A stretch of DNA of 64,000 nt. Source: UBA6059 sp040219045. GTDB lineage: Bacteria; Bacteroidota; Bacteroidia; Cytophagales; Cyclobacteriaceae. The notes under the pieces were generated by a model, which saw only the letters and a list, made by a program, of their open reading frames with translations, was not told where the DNA came from and ran no database searches. Shown one piece after another: positions 24,736 through 34,038 of the stretch. Within the stretch, counting starts at the first letter, position 1. Every line of letters begins with the position of its first letter. The stretch spans positions 186,001-250,000 of the forward strand of contig OZ245881.1 of the NCBI GenBank assembly GCA_965229505.1. Reading direction: 5' to 3'. A program made the position numbers and the translations under genes.

Positions 24736-27700
24736 AAAAGAGCCGTTACCTGCATCCGACCAATATTTACTAAATTTTGATTTGGCGACTTCCGGCCCTC
24801 ATACCCCAATGACATTTGAAGGCCTTTGAGTATGCGCTGCTGCCACTGAAGGCTCCATGTGTAGTTGGTGCCGGGTCTAAGGGCCTCCAATAGTTCATAT
24901 CCGATTGGGCTATTTTCTACTCCTTCGAAATTGATATCAACTACTCTGAATACAGCCGAAACCGTGCGTTCAATTGCTTTGGCCCACCTCAACTCTCCTT
25001 TGAATTCATTGATGTTTGAAAATTCACCAGCGCTCTCTGAACCGACATTATCGCTATTTCTCAATTCATAACTTCCCAACAAACGAAATTCCGGAGATGG
25101 TTGCCATGTCAGCTGCGGAGCTATTTTAGTGAAGTCAATCAGGTAATTACGATTCTCTTGAACATCCGAGGCATTCTGTTTGTCACCCGTCTCATACCCA
25201 AGCTGGAGCGTAAATTCTCCCTTAATGTTCAGCCTGGAGTTGAACTGCCATGTGCTAAGGTTTCGGCTTTCGATTCCATTGGTTAGTAGCTGGCGGTTAC
25301 CAAGCTGACTGTAGCCCGCTTCCATTCCAAACCTTGGATTGCCACGATTAATAAAAAAGGTAGTACGCAGATTCTCTCTATTCGAAAGGAGGTTTTCATC
25401 ACTGATGCTACCAAAAGGATTATATCTATTCTCATCCGCATCACTAGTCACTTTGCGGTCTCGTGAAATAGAGGTCACATTTGAGAGATGACCCAGCAAC
25501 GACTTAATCCCAGCTTTCTTCTTCCAGGCACGCGGGGCATCCAGACTCACCCTCATGTTAAATATGTTGTTGTAAGCTGTGACATACTCATCAGTAGGTA
25601 CAAAGACTTTAATGTAGTTGCGCTCGTCAGGATTTACCGCCAGATAGAACTCCGTGAGGTCCTGAATACCATCACCATTATCATCTCGCCACGTGTGGGT
25701 ACCCTCACCATTGGCTACAGGAACAAATATAAATTCGCGACGCAGCTCACGGCTGTTGGCCAATGCATAGGTCAGCTCGGATGAAAGAAGTCGGTCCAGA
25801 AACCGGCCTGACCAATCAAGCCGACCCATTGTCGTGATTTCATCCTCTGAGTCGGGATTAAGTAAGTTTTCTAATTCCCGGTAGGTGAAATTATAAGAGA
25901 TGCGCTGACGCTGGTTGAAGAGATACTTTCCAGAAAGCATTAGTGTTCGGCTATCATTTTGGGGTACCAAATCACCCTCCACGGGTAGCTGGTCCTCTCT
26001 TTGCGCATATGAAATGCGCCATTGGTTGTCGGCGCTATCAGAGGACGTCAGATAGATCAAATGCTCGCGAAAATTCATGGCTGTTTGGAAAATAGAGTCG
26101 GTCGACTGTTGGAAAACCTCATTGCGATCGACGGTGTAGAGATAGCCGGGCTTGGCAATTCGCGTCTTGAAATATGTGTCAGCCGACCAGCGCGACCACC
26201 TGGATCCAATATCTGCCTGCTGGCTATTGAGCAAAAACACATCAGACTTGTGGAACAGCGGCCCCAGGGACTGGCCAAGGTTAAAATAATGCTGAGTCCC
26301 GGTAAATAAATCGTCTTTCTGTCTGGTCATCAGGCGATAATCGATATAGTGATCCTCATCCTTGCTCAATCCTACACCTGCCGTGAAGATGCGTTCGTCC
26401 ACAAAAGGTATCGAATCAACCGATCTATAGCTCCAATCCCGGTCAAACTCAATGTACCGAAAACGATCTATCGGTTTGAAAAATTCATCATTGTACTCGT
26501 AGCTAACCTCTCCCGAAAGATTATAAGCCTCCCCTACCGGTAATCCAGAAACTGCATATCCGGACTTTACTCCAAAGCCATTGTTATCCTCATTGTCGAT
26601 AGTAGCAAAAAGGTTTTTGTCTTGATTTGAGAAAGCCAGGTCAGTAAATACACGCTGATACTGATCAATTTGATAAGCGACCTGATTGTTCCACATCTGT
26701 CGTTGATTGGGTGTGGGGATGATGCTAATAGGCGCGAAATTTCCTTGGAGAATACCGTTGACTGGCGCCACCCATTCGAAGATCCTGCCATTGATGCCAG
26801 ACTCGACTGTTCTGTAATCACCGTTGTTTTCTCCTACTTCCGAGAATGTAATTGTGAAAACAGCAGCGTCAGGGTTAGTGGAATAGATATAATACTCCGT
26901 TAGCTGATGATCAACCAAAGTATCTCTTCGCGCATACAGCACCCTATCGGGAGAATAACCCACACTGTCCACCCCCGAGATAGCCGCCAGACTAGCCTGG
27001 TCACCTGCTGCGCTCAATATCTGCTTGTCTTCATCTGTAAGCGTAAAGGCAAGTGGTTGATTGCGGTTGTCCTTCTCCCGGTAAAACTCGGAGGTCAACG
27101 ACCATCTATCCCATTGTTGATCGTGTCTGACCCCAAGTATGCTTCGGCTATAGTTTTGATCCGAGTACTCGTAATCAACTCTGATCCGGGAGAATTTGGT
27201 AATAAGCACATTGGGGTTAAAGGTGATCTCAGCTTGATTATAATCAATGACATAATCCCTATCAAAGCCACGTTGGAGTTGCTTGCCATCCAGGAAGATA
27301 CGTTCAGAATTGGCCATGACGATCACGAAGCGCTCAGCATTGGGCCCTGTGATACGGTATGGCCCCTGCACGCCTTCAATTGGCTCGATCTGAATGGATG
27401 CAAACTGTCCTTTGGCAACAGAAGCCGCTAAACTCGTGTTGGCGAGTCCACCGGCTGAATTGTAGTTGACAGTGACTTTTCCACCCTGTACATTTTTGTA
27501 ATATCTCAGAAAATAAGAATCTCTATTGCTGAGCACCACATCCCCGGCAGTCAGGTCAAACTTCTCATTATAAAGACGGATATATACATTGTCAAAATCA
27601 CGAATCTGTTGCGTATTCCCCTCTGGTTGGAATGGAATATTTTGATCAGCGATTACCGCCTGAATATTGATGTCGTCGGTAATCATTCCATCCAACTGTA

Positions 27701-28175
27701 GGTTCAAAGATGAATTCACAAAAACATTTTGGGTATTGCCAAAGGAAACCGACCTACTGATGGCACCCATTTTCTGGAGATTATCCGTGGCGAACAGCGA
27801 CTCAACTGGCAGAGCATCAGTATCCACATCTTCCTCGGCCTTAGCCTCCTCATAGCTACTGATATCCTCAAAGTACTCTTCCCGGTCTCGCGAAGAAAAT
27901 GTGTCTCCTACCTGTATAGGGAACGCACGGTAGCACACTTCCACAACCATCGCAACCTCGTCGGAAAAAGTCAATGTGCTGCTTTGCACATCATATTGAT
28001 AGGCTAGTTCTGGAGTAATCTCTATGGTCTTGGGGTCCATGAGTACAGTATCCAGTTTGACCGACATAGTACCTACCGGAATGTCAACACATCGGCGTGA
28101 AGACTGTGATACGCTCAAATGAATCGTCATACCCGACCCTATCAGGATAAGTGCTATTATCCTGAGAATTCTCAT
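24732..28175 (-). CDS. Large secreted beta-barrel-like protein, operon partner of the histidine kinase
   Basis: 1147 residues with a signal peptide (about 1-24). The N-terminal region contains a segment of the type GPYRITGPN...ERIFLDGKQL...DYVIDYNQAEITF (about 275-330), shared by SprA-like and other surface proteins of Bacteroidota. Alternating aromatic and polar strands then run to a hydrophobic VTALF end, fitting an outer-membrane barrel. A calcium-loop-like DDNGDGIQDLTEF lies near 827-840. Its start overlaps the kinase stop by 4 bp, so the two are translationally coupled. Function unknown; SprA itself is about twice as long. Confidence 0.7.
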   Translation of the reverse strand: MRILRIIALILIGSGMTIHLSVSQSSRRCVDIPVGTMSVKLDTVLMDPKTIEITPELAYQYDVQSSTLTFSDEVAMVVEVCYRAFPIQVGDTFSSRDREEYFEDISSYEEAKAEEDVDTDALPVESLFATDNLQKMGAISRSVSFGNTQNVFVNSSLNLQLDGMITDDINIQAVIADQNIPFQPEGNTQQIRDFDNVYIRLYNEKFDLTAGDVVLSNRDSYFLRYYKNVQGGKVTVNYNSAGGLANTSLAASVAKGQFASIQIEPIEGVQGPYRITGPNAERFVIVMANSERIFLDGKQLQRGFDRDYVIDYNQAEITFNPNVLITKFSRIRVDYEYSDQNYSRSILGVRHDQQWDRWSLTSEFYREKDNRNQPLAFTLTDEDKQILSAAGDQASLAAISGVDSVGYSPDRVLYARRDTLVDHQLTEYYIYSTNPDAAVFTITFSEVGENNGDYRTVESGINGRIFEWVAPVNGILQGNFAPISIIPTPNQRQMWNNQVAYQIDQYQRVFTDLAFSNQDKNLFATIDNEDNNGFGVKSGYAVSGLPVGEAYNLSGEVSYEYNDEFFKPIDRFRYIEFDRDWSYRSVDSIPFVDERIFTAGVGLSKDEDHYIDYRLMTRQKDDLFTGTQHYFNLGQSLGPLFHKSDVFLLNSQQADIGSRWSRWSADTYFKTRIAKPGYLYTVDRNEVFQQSTDSIFQTAMNFREHLIYLTSSDSADNQWRISYAQREDQLPVEGDLVPQNDSRTLMLSGKYLFNQRQRISYNFTYRELENLLNPDSEDEITTMGRLDWSGRFLDRLLSSELTYALANSRELRREFIFVPVANGEGTHTWRDDNGDGIQDLTEFYLAVNPDERNYIKVFVPTDEYVTAYNNIFNMRVSLDAPRAWKKKAGIKSLLGHLSNVTSISRDRKVTSDADENRYNPFGSISDENLLSNRENLRTTFFINRGNPRFGMEAGYSQLGNRQLLTNGIESRNLSTWQFNSRLNIKGEFTLQLGYETGDKQNASDVQENRNYLIDFTKIAPQLTWQPSPEFRLLGSYELRNSDNVGSESAGEFSNINEFKGELRWAKAIERTVSAVFRVVDINFEGVENSPIGYELLEALRPGTNYTWSLQWQQRILKGLQMSLGYEGRKSPNQNLVNIGRMQVTALF

Positions 28176-31100
28176 TCGCTGAAAAGTGGGAGTTCTATCG
28201 TAAATGTAGTTCCACTCCCCTGCTTGGTGATAAAGCTTATACTACCGCCAGCGTGCTCTATCCCACGTTTTGCGATAGCCAAACCCAGTCCACTACCGCT
28301 TGTCTTAGTGCTGAAGTTGGGAACGAAAATCTTGTCAACGTTTCGATCGGCAATCCCCTGGCCATTATCTGAAATTTCGATGACAGCCCTCTCACTCTCG
28401 TGAGTTAGCGTAATGCTTATTTCTGGGCTCTTCTCATCAGCTACCGATTGGATACCATTAAGAATGATATTGTTGAGAATTCTTCCCAATAACTTTTCGT
28501 CAGCATAGACACAAAGCTGCACCTGCGGTAGTTCGGACTTGATTTCACATTTCTCATGAAACAGCTGAACTGCATTTTTCACCACGGCCGTCAGGTCCGT
28601 CTTTTGATTTACCGGTAGTGGCATCTTTGCAAAGGCAGAGAAAGAAGTGGCTATATCGCTCAGTGTATCGATCTGATGGAGCACCGTCTTGATAGGTTTA
28701 TCGGCCTTGGAGGCAGTCTGTTCATTTTGATCGGCGAGCGTCCGTTGCAGCTGTTGCAATGTGAGCTTCATCGGCGTGAGTGGGTTCTTAATTTCATGAG
28801 CTACCTGCTTGGCCATTTCCCGCCAAGCCATCTCCTTCTCATTCTGAGCTAGTGATTCCTTACTCTTTTCCAGGTTGACTAACATGCGATTGTACTCCTC
28901 AACCAAAACGCCTATTTCATCATTTGATTTCCAATCAATCGGCTGATTTTTATCTTCCAGTCTCGTCTTGGATAGTTTCTGTGCAATAAGATTAAGCGGT
29001 CGGGTCAAAAAAGAGGTTGCCAGATTTACGAATATCAGAGAAATCAGAAAAATGAAAGTGAAAATGTTGAGGAGACTTGTAAAAACATCAAGTTGCTCAT
29101 TCTTCAGGTTGTTAGTTGACTCGAAAAACGGAATACTCAACGTACCCAGTAGTCGACCGGTAGTATCTGATCTGAGTGCGTGATAAGTCGACCTGTAGTT
29201 GAGATCACCTATGCGCTCATCAAAGGTAAGCGACTCCTTCTCACCTGCTACAATCTGATAGAGTGCCTGAGGGTTGATATATCTTGACTTCAGATTGGTG
29301 TCAAAAATTCGCTGCTGACTCGATACTATGAGCCTACCCTCGGCATCAAATAAGTTGATGTCGTTTTGGGCATAGCGTGAAATCTCACTGACCAATTGCG
29401 ATAGCTGAATCCTGTTGACACTGCCAAAAAAATACCTTTCCAGCTCGTTAGTGAGGTGCTGACTGATGTTGTCTGCCTTTTCCCGGTAGGTAATATCCAA
29501 CTCCTCTCTGTAGGACTCATTGATCGTGTTGAGTACGACTATTGAAGTGACTAGCAATGGTAGAAAAAATGCCAGGCTAAGGTAGATCTGCAAGCGAGTG
29601 GCAAAGTTGAACTCTACTTCCTGGTACCTCACCTTTATGGCGTCAGCGGCCGTAAGCACTGCTATAAGCAGTACAAGACACATGAAGAGGAAGGAGAAAT
29701 TGGCTAGTATATCTTTGTCTGCGTATTTCAAGCTACTAATGACATAAACCCGTCCATCTCCACCTCGAACGGCCAGGTGATGCATATCCCCATCCTCTTT
29801 TCCATTCGTGAATATTTCAGAATTATCAAAAAGGGAAGGGTCAAACTCAGAGATATAATTATAGTTACCTGCTTCAAAAATCAACTTCCGATCTCTGTAC
29901 AGTGCATAGTTGAAATCAGGTTGTGGTGTAAAAACGAACTTTTGATCCACTAGCAACTCTGGGTAAAGACTACTGGGGATGAATTTCTTTAGCCGAAGTT
30001 CGAGTACAATATGTCCTAAAAAGGTCTCATACCTCGTCATTGGTACTACGACATAATACCGGAACAAACCATTAAGGGATAGGTCATTCACGAAGAAAAT
30101 ACCCTCGTACTCTGTCCGGTGATCTTCCAAAAACTCCGGCTGCAAATAATTCTCAAAATCGGCTACCTCTCCGGGGTTCATCGAACTGCCTTCAGCATCG
30201 AAGTAGAGCACATTTACGTCGTACTTATCAAAGTATTCATTGAGATGCTGTTGTCTCAGCTGATAGGAAACCTGAGTTGTCAGGAGGCGTGGGTTCAGAA
30301 AACGGCTCTTGATCTGCACATCATCCTGAATATCAGTGATCATTTCCGATAGGAGGTACTCACCTAATACATCATTCTCTATGAGTAGCTGGTTAGCGAA
30401 CTTTTGCTTTGCCACCAGAGTCTTGTTCTCTTCAGCCTTGTAGAGAAAGGACGCCATCAGCAAGGCACTGATCAAGGCACTCGAGAAAAAGTAAAGAAAA
30501 GTATTGTATCGGATCTTGGAAAGTGCAAAAACCCAACCAGTGGCTATCGTGACCGTGATAAACACGGCATGACCGCAGATAGTAACCCACCACAATGGAT
30601 TGTTGTCTGATAAGAGATAGTAAAGCAGATATGCAGGAAGGGCTATGCTCACATAATAGCCGAAGCTCAAATCGCTCGACTTTAGAATCCGACTTGCCTG
30701 CTGGTGAATGATAAAGTAGATGACTCCAAATAACAATAACGTGAAATAGGCGGTCACTCTATTCGCGTCGAAGGAGATGCTTTGGGATATATCCAGGGCG
30801 ATTTGAGAATGCAGGGATATGTTCTCTACCAATAGGAAATGGCCGGAAATAATCAATAATGAAATAGAAAACATGGCCAATGCTACAATCCATCTTGTGA
30901 ATTTGCTTGCCCCCTTCAACAGACTTTCTACTCTGGTGTTAGGGAAATGAATTAGCACAAACCAGCATAGAAAAGCACATAATAATAGATTGATAGCCAG
31001 TGCTCCTATAGAAGAGTTAAAAATAGAACTGTAGTAGAATCTGGCTTCAAAAATGCTAATTGTCCATACTGAACCTGGTAAATCAAAAAATAGGAGTGCT

Positions 31101-31840
31101 GCCTTGGTTAATGAGAATACCAACAAAATGGCTAGTACTCCTGAGACAAAGCCAAACCTGTAGCGCAGGTAGCCACCGAACTGGTAAGTTGAATAAATCA
31201 GAAATATTAGGCCTAGCGCAAATAATCCAAAGCTGATATATACCAACTCAATTGATAGATATCGATAGTTTTCGGGAAACTCGATTCTAAATAATTCATT
31301 ACCATCGAGCATTACAGGTACTCCATCTGGTGCTTTGGCCAACATTATTCCCTTTGGAATAATGTCTTCATTCATTCCACTCTGAATGTATTTGTTTTGA
31401 ACCTGGTAAGTCCGCTGTAGTTCAATAATCGAAAAAAGCTCTGCTTTGATATTTCTACTATTCAGAGATTTTTTTGTGGAAACAAAAGCTCCATCCTCGG
31501 TCTCAATGAGCATAGTCGCATAATCCCCTGACAGCTGATTGTAAGTGGGGATCAGATCATTTGACGACCAGCTCTTTAGCTGTCCATTTACGAAAATGAA
31601 TGTTGGGTAGCCATTCTTTTGATCATCCGGGACTTTGTAGGAGCCTTCTGAGAAATTATTAGCGGCAGTCTCTATATAAGCGGATTGTTCCCGGACTGCT
31701 GATTCTAAACGCTCCTGTATATCATTTAGAGCTAGCTGACGACCATCCGAGATGATACCTTCGAAACTGTAGGTCAGCCACGATAAAAGGAAGCATCCTA
31801 TTGCAATGATTGAATAACGCTGAAAACGATGGCTGGGCAA
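28172..31840 (-). CDS. Very large membrane sensor histidine kinase (NtrY-like)
   Basis: 1222 residues. One N-terminal membrane helix (about 12-27) is followed by an extracytoplasmic stretch, a multi-pass block (about 200-480), another sensor region and a further membrane pair (one helix near 700-720, another near 910-935). A HAMP-like linker precedes the kinase core. The phospho-acceptor is His1015 in VAHEIKNPLTPMKL. The ATPase part has the N-box NIILNGIQSV, DNGQGIADRN and GSGLGLAIAKRG. No response regulator is adjacent. It is coupled by a 4-bp overlap to a giant barrel-like protein gene, so the two may sense or build something at the envelope together; that is inference. Confidence 0.85.
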   Translation of the reverse strand: MPSHRFQRYSIIAIGCFLLSWLTYSFEGIISDGRQLALNDIQERLESAVREQSAYIETAANNFSEGSYKVPDDQKNGYPTFIFVNGQLKSWSSNDLIPTYNQLSGDYATMLIETEDGAFVSTKKSLNSRNIKAELFSIIELQRTYQVQNKYIQSGMNEDIIPKGIMLAKAPDGVPVMLDGNELFRIEFPENYRYLSIELVYISFGLFALGLIFLIYSTYQFGGYLRYRFGFVSGVLAILLVFSLTKAALLFFDLPGSVWTISIFEARFYYSSIFNSSIGALAINLLLCAFLCWFVLIHFPNTRVESLLKGASKFTRWIVALAMFSISLLIISGHFLLVENISLHSQIALDISQSISFDANRVTAYFTLLLFGVIYFIIHQQASRILKSSDLSFGYYVSIALPAYLLYYLLSDNNPLWWVTICGHAVFITVTIATGWVFALSKIRYNTFLYFFSSALISALLMASFLYKAEENKTLVAKQKFANQLLIENDVLGEYLLSEMITDIQDDVQIKSRFLNPRLLTTQVSYQLRQQHLNEYFDKYDVNVLYFDAEGSSMNPGEVADFENYLQPEFLEDHRTEYEGIFFVNDLSLNGLFRYYVVVPMTRYETFLGHIVLELRLKKFIPSSLYPELLVDQKFVFTPQPDFNYALYRDRKLIFEAGNYNYISEFDPSLFDNSEIFTNGKEDGDMHHLAVRGGDGRVYVISSLKYADKDILANFSFLFMCLVLLIAVLTAADAIKVRYQEVEFNFATRLQIYLSLAFFLPLLVTSIVVLNTINESYREELDITYREKADNISQHLTNELERYFFGSVNRIQLSQLVSEISRYAQNDINLFDAEGRLIVSSQQRIFDTNLKSRYINPQALYQIVAGEKESLTFDERIGDLNYRSTYHALRSDTTGRLLGTLSIPFFESTNNLKNEQLDVFTSLLNIFTFIFLISLIFVNLATSFLTRPLNLIAQKLSKTRLEDKNQPIDWKSNDEIGVLVEEYNRMLVNLEKSKESLAQNEKEMAWREMAKQVAHEIKNPLTPMKLTLQQLQRTLADQNEQTASKADKPIKTVLHQIDTLSDIATSFSAFAKMPLPVNQKTDLTAVVKNAVQLFHEKCEIKSELPQVQLCVYADEKLLGRILNNIILNGIQSVADEKSPEISITLTHESERAVIEISDNGQGIADRNVDKIFVPNFSTKTSGSGLGLAIAKRGIEHAGGSISFITKQGSGTTFTIELPLFSE

Positions 31841-31892
31841 CTTCGAAGGCTTTATTCCGAAGATAGCAAAAATTATACCTTACATATGGCTA

Positions 31893-32261
31893 TTACTCAT
31901 ACTTGAACCTTCCAAAGACGTGGAGGTAGACAATACGAGAATATCTAAACAATAACGGTGCAAGTAATATCACTGTAGAGAATATGATGGTAGCATATAC
32001 CCAGGTATCAGGGTTGTCAAGTGCATAGTATATCACAGCCCCCATGACTATAACCAATGCAACCGAAAACGCGTAATTGACGTACATCGCACCATAGTAA
32101 AAACCAGGCTCTGGTTCATACCTCAACTGACAATGTGGACAGTACTCGTGCATCTTAGCAAAGCTTCGCAGATTGTAAGCGCGAGACTCAAACATGTCAC
32201 CTTCTCTACAGCGTGGACACTTTCCGTCGAATGCGGCCTTTAGTTTCGATTTCTCGGGCAT
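31893..32261 (-). CDS. DUF983 membrane protein
   Basis: 122 residues from ATG 32261, chosen because it begins the conserved MPEKSKLKAAFDGKCPRC; a start 14 codons earlier is possible. Two zinc-ribbon-like CxxC pairs (Cys15/Cys18 and Cys41/Cys44) precede two membrane helices (about 56-75 and 82-102). DUF983 proteins are often encoded near aa3/caa3 oxidase genes, as here. Its 5' end overlaps the CAMC gene by 56 bp in another frame. Confidence 0.85.
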   Translation of the reverse strand: MPEKSKLKAAFDGKCPRCREGDMFESRAYNLRSFAKMHEYCPHCQLRYEPEPGFYYGAMYVNYAFSVALVIVMGAVIYYALDNPDTWVYATIIFSTVILLAPLLFRYSRIVYLHVFGRFKYE

Positions 32262-32478
32262 GAACCTTACTCTTACGATACCAGAAATATGCAGCAGTAC
32301 CAATCAATACATAGGGAGCAAAGAACAGATACATGATCCCAAAATTGATGCCAGCAGCTATGCCCACCTCTCCATTACTCACATTGTTCTCCAAAGTGGT
32401 ACGACACATCGCACACTGTGCGAAAGAAGCAGATAGTGTCAAAACAGATAGTACCAGCGTAGTTGCAATGCGTTTCAT
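32206..32478 (-). CDS. Small membrane protein with CAMC motif
   Basis: 90 residues. An N-terminal hydrophobic signal (1-20) is followed directly by CAMCRTTLENN (Cys22, Cys25), a central membrane helix (about 45-65) and a basic tail. The motif could bind a metal or cycle as a disulfide outside the membrane. It sits among DUF983, DUF420 and SCO-like genes, so an oxidase-assembly role is plausible. The last 56 bp overlap the DUF983 gene. Confidence 0.7.
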   Translation of the reverse strand: MKRIATTLVLSVLTLSASFAQCAMCRTTLENNVSNGEVGIAAGINFGIMYLFFAPYVLIGTAAYFWYRKSKVHAREIETKGRIRRKVSTL

Positions 32479-32498
32479 AGCTTTCCTGTGTAGCAGTA

Positions 32499-32506
32499 CA
32501 AAGTTA
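32499..32506 (-). promoter_or_regulatory. Possible -7 box before the CAMC gene
   Basis: TAACTTTG on the minus strand matches TAnnTTTG, 21 bp before the start at 32478. No -33 TTTG at the usual distance, so it could be an internal promoter or chance. Confidence 0.35.
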
Positions 32507-32522
32507 ATTAATGGACATCACT

Positions 32523-33113
32523 CTATTGGTAGTATGGACTGATGAATAAATAGACGATCACTCCTGTAATCGAGACATACAACCAGATAGGGAAAGTGAA
32601 CTTCACAATTCGCTTATGCATCTCGATCTTATCTGTCAATGAGTAGTAAAAAGCGAATAGGACGAATGGGACAACAACTACCGACAGTATGATGTGAGTC
32701 AAAAGGAAAAAGAGATATACAGTGCGTGTAACACCTACATTTGCAAGTTCCTCCGTGCTAACCACATCATCTGCATTTATGTCTCCAAAGTTAACAGACT
32801 TAACCGTTGCATGGTAGATGATATATGATATCAGAAAAAGAGAACCCAATATGAAAGCACTGGTCATAAGTTTCTTATGCAGTTCTACATTTCCTTTCTT
32901 GACCATAATGACTGCTGAAACAAGTAAAATAGCCGTAAGGCTATTGATCGCAGCATTGATATGGGGAAGGAACTTGACCCACTCACTTCCGGCCAATATT
33001 TTCACAGGCATAAATAGCAGCACAGCTACCGCAATGGGGATAACGATGGATACTATGGTGATTAGCCTGACGTAACTACGATCTCGAGAAACTGTAGGAG
33101 CCATATTATTCAA
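32523..33113 (-). CDS. DUF420 family membrane protein (oxidase assembly type)
   Basis: 196 residues with about five membrane helices. Conserved histidines are present in LPHINAAINS, VELHKKLM, IYHATVKS, LTHIILS and IEMHKRIVK, the usual DUF420 pattern. Members (CtaM/YozB in Firmicutes) are linked to cytochrome oxidase maturation, which fits the neighbouring cta operon. It overlaps the upstream SCO-like gene by 8 bp. Confidence 0.85.
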   Translation of the reverse strand: MNNMAPTVSRDRSYVRLITIVSIVIPIAVAVLLFMPVKILAGSEWVKFLPHINAAINSLTAILLVSAVIMVKKGNVELHKKLMTSAFILGSLFLISYIIYHATVKSVNFGDINADDVVSTEELANVGVTRTVYLFFLLTHIILSVVVVPFVLFAFYYSLTDKIEMHKRIVKFTFPIWLYVSITGVIVYLFISPYYQ

Positions 33114-33627
33114 ACTTGTTTAAGATTTCTATTTCAGTAATCATTCGATCAAAATCCTGCTTTTTCGAACTGTCAAAATAGCTTCGAATTCTTCCTTGAT
33201 TATCAACAAGCGTGATAAAAGAATTGTTGGACTCATAGCGCAATACACATCTGGCATAACTCACAAGATCCTGTCGGCTGTTCTCACCATCTGGTACTCC
33301 TGCATCAATATCGGTTCCCATCAACCTGTAATGAAACGGTGAACCGCCAAAATACTGTCTGACTCTGGCCAGTTCATTATTGATAAACTTTCTATCCACA
33401 TCCCCCAGCCTGGTATCTATCAATATCGCCCTTTGCTCAACTCCCGAATAGACATCCTCAGGTAGTCGATATGGTACCGCGATCTCTTCTGCACAACCCT
33501 CCAGGACTGGAACATCCTCGGAATAAAGGATCGGTAGCTCATATTGGTTATCACCAAACGACTGCAAAAACAAGTATATCACTACAGGCGCAAGTAGGGC
33601 CAATACAAGAAAGAATATTTTTTTCAT
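33106..33627 (-). CDS. SCO1/SenC-like protein lacking the copper-binding CxxxC
   Basis: 173 residues, one N-terminal membrane anchor (about 4-22). The C-terminal segment SFITLVDNQGRIRSYFDSSK matches the end of the thioredoxin-like SCO fold, and the position just upstream of DUF420 is where Bacteroidota usually carry a SCO gene for CuA insertion. The CxxxC pair and the later histidine of true SCO proteins are absent; the only cysteines are in GCAEE and YARCVL. It is either a non-copper SCO paralog or has a different task. Confidence 0.65.
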   Translation of the reverse strand: MKKIFFLVLALLAPVVIYLFLQSFGDNQYELPILYSEDVPVLEGCAEEIAVPYRLPEDVYSGVEQRAILIDTRLGDVDRKFINNELARVRQYFGGSPFHYRLMGTDIDAGVPDGENSRQDLVSYARCVLRYESNNSFITLVDNQGRIRSYFDSSKKQDFDRMITEIEILNKFE

Positions 33628-33640
33628 ATCTCAATTGAGC

Positions 33641-33671
33641 AAAAAAAAATCATACCGTTCAGGGCATGATT
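33641..33671 (-). terminator. Terminator at the end of the act-cta operon
   Basis: On the minus strand a 9-bp stem (33671-33663 with 33656-33648, one G-T pair) and a 6-nt loop are followed by a run of nine T (complement of 33641-33649). It lies 22 bp beyond the subunit IV stop and separates the main operon from the SCO-like unit. Confidence 0.85.
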
Positions 33672-33692
33672 CTTATTGAAGTTCTTTAGTCA

Positions 33693-34037
33693 CTATTGGT
33701 GGAGTACGTCAAAAATAGCTCCTCCCTGAATGAGCAATGCAGCAATCAGCCACACAACAAAAATCAGAGGAATCATAATTGACCAGATAAGCACTTTAGC
33801 TTCGTGTCCAAGGTGCATAAATTCAGCAACTATATAAAAAGCCTTTACAATGGTCATACCTACGAAAACAATCACGCGTAAAGCGGCGAATTCATGAGGG
33901 ACAGTGAAGGCGATAAGGAATTCAAGTGCCGTAATGACACCTAAGATCAACGCTACTTTCAATATGCCATTGACTTTGGACTTGTCTACCGGTTGGGCAA
34001 CAACCTGAGAAGTATTTTCCTGATTCATAGCAGCCAT
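33693..34037 (-). CDS. Cytochrome c oxidase subunit IV-type protein
   Basis: 114 residues with three membrane helices (about 28-45, 53-72, 82-104). It has the family features ALEFLIAFTVP, VKAFYIVAEFMHLGHEAK and a C-terminal helix. It is the last gene of the respiratory operon. A second ATG three codons in is also possible as the start. It stabilises the oxidase and has no redox centre. Confidence 0.85.
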   Translation of the reverse strand: MAAMNQENTSQVVAQPVDKSKVNGILKVALILGVITALEFLIAFTVPHEFAALRVIVFVGMTIVKAFYIVAEFMHLGHEAKVLIWSIMIPLIFVVWLIAALLIQGGAIFDVLHQ

Positions 34038-34038
34038 A

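Noticed and set aside
26907..27431. 174-codon plus-strand frame inside the large barrel gene
   Set aside because: Antisense frame with no signal, motif or promoter; the minus-strand barrel frame is continuous over 1147 codons.
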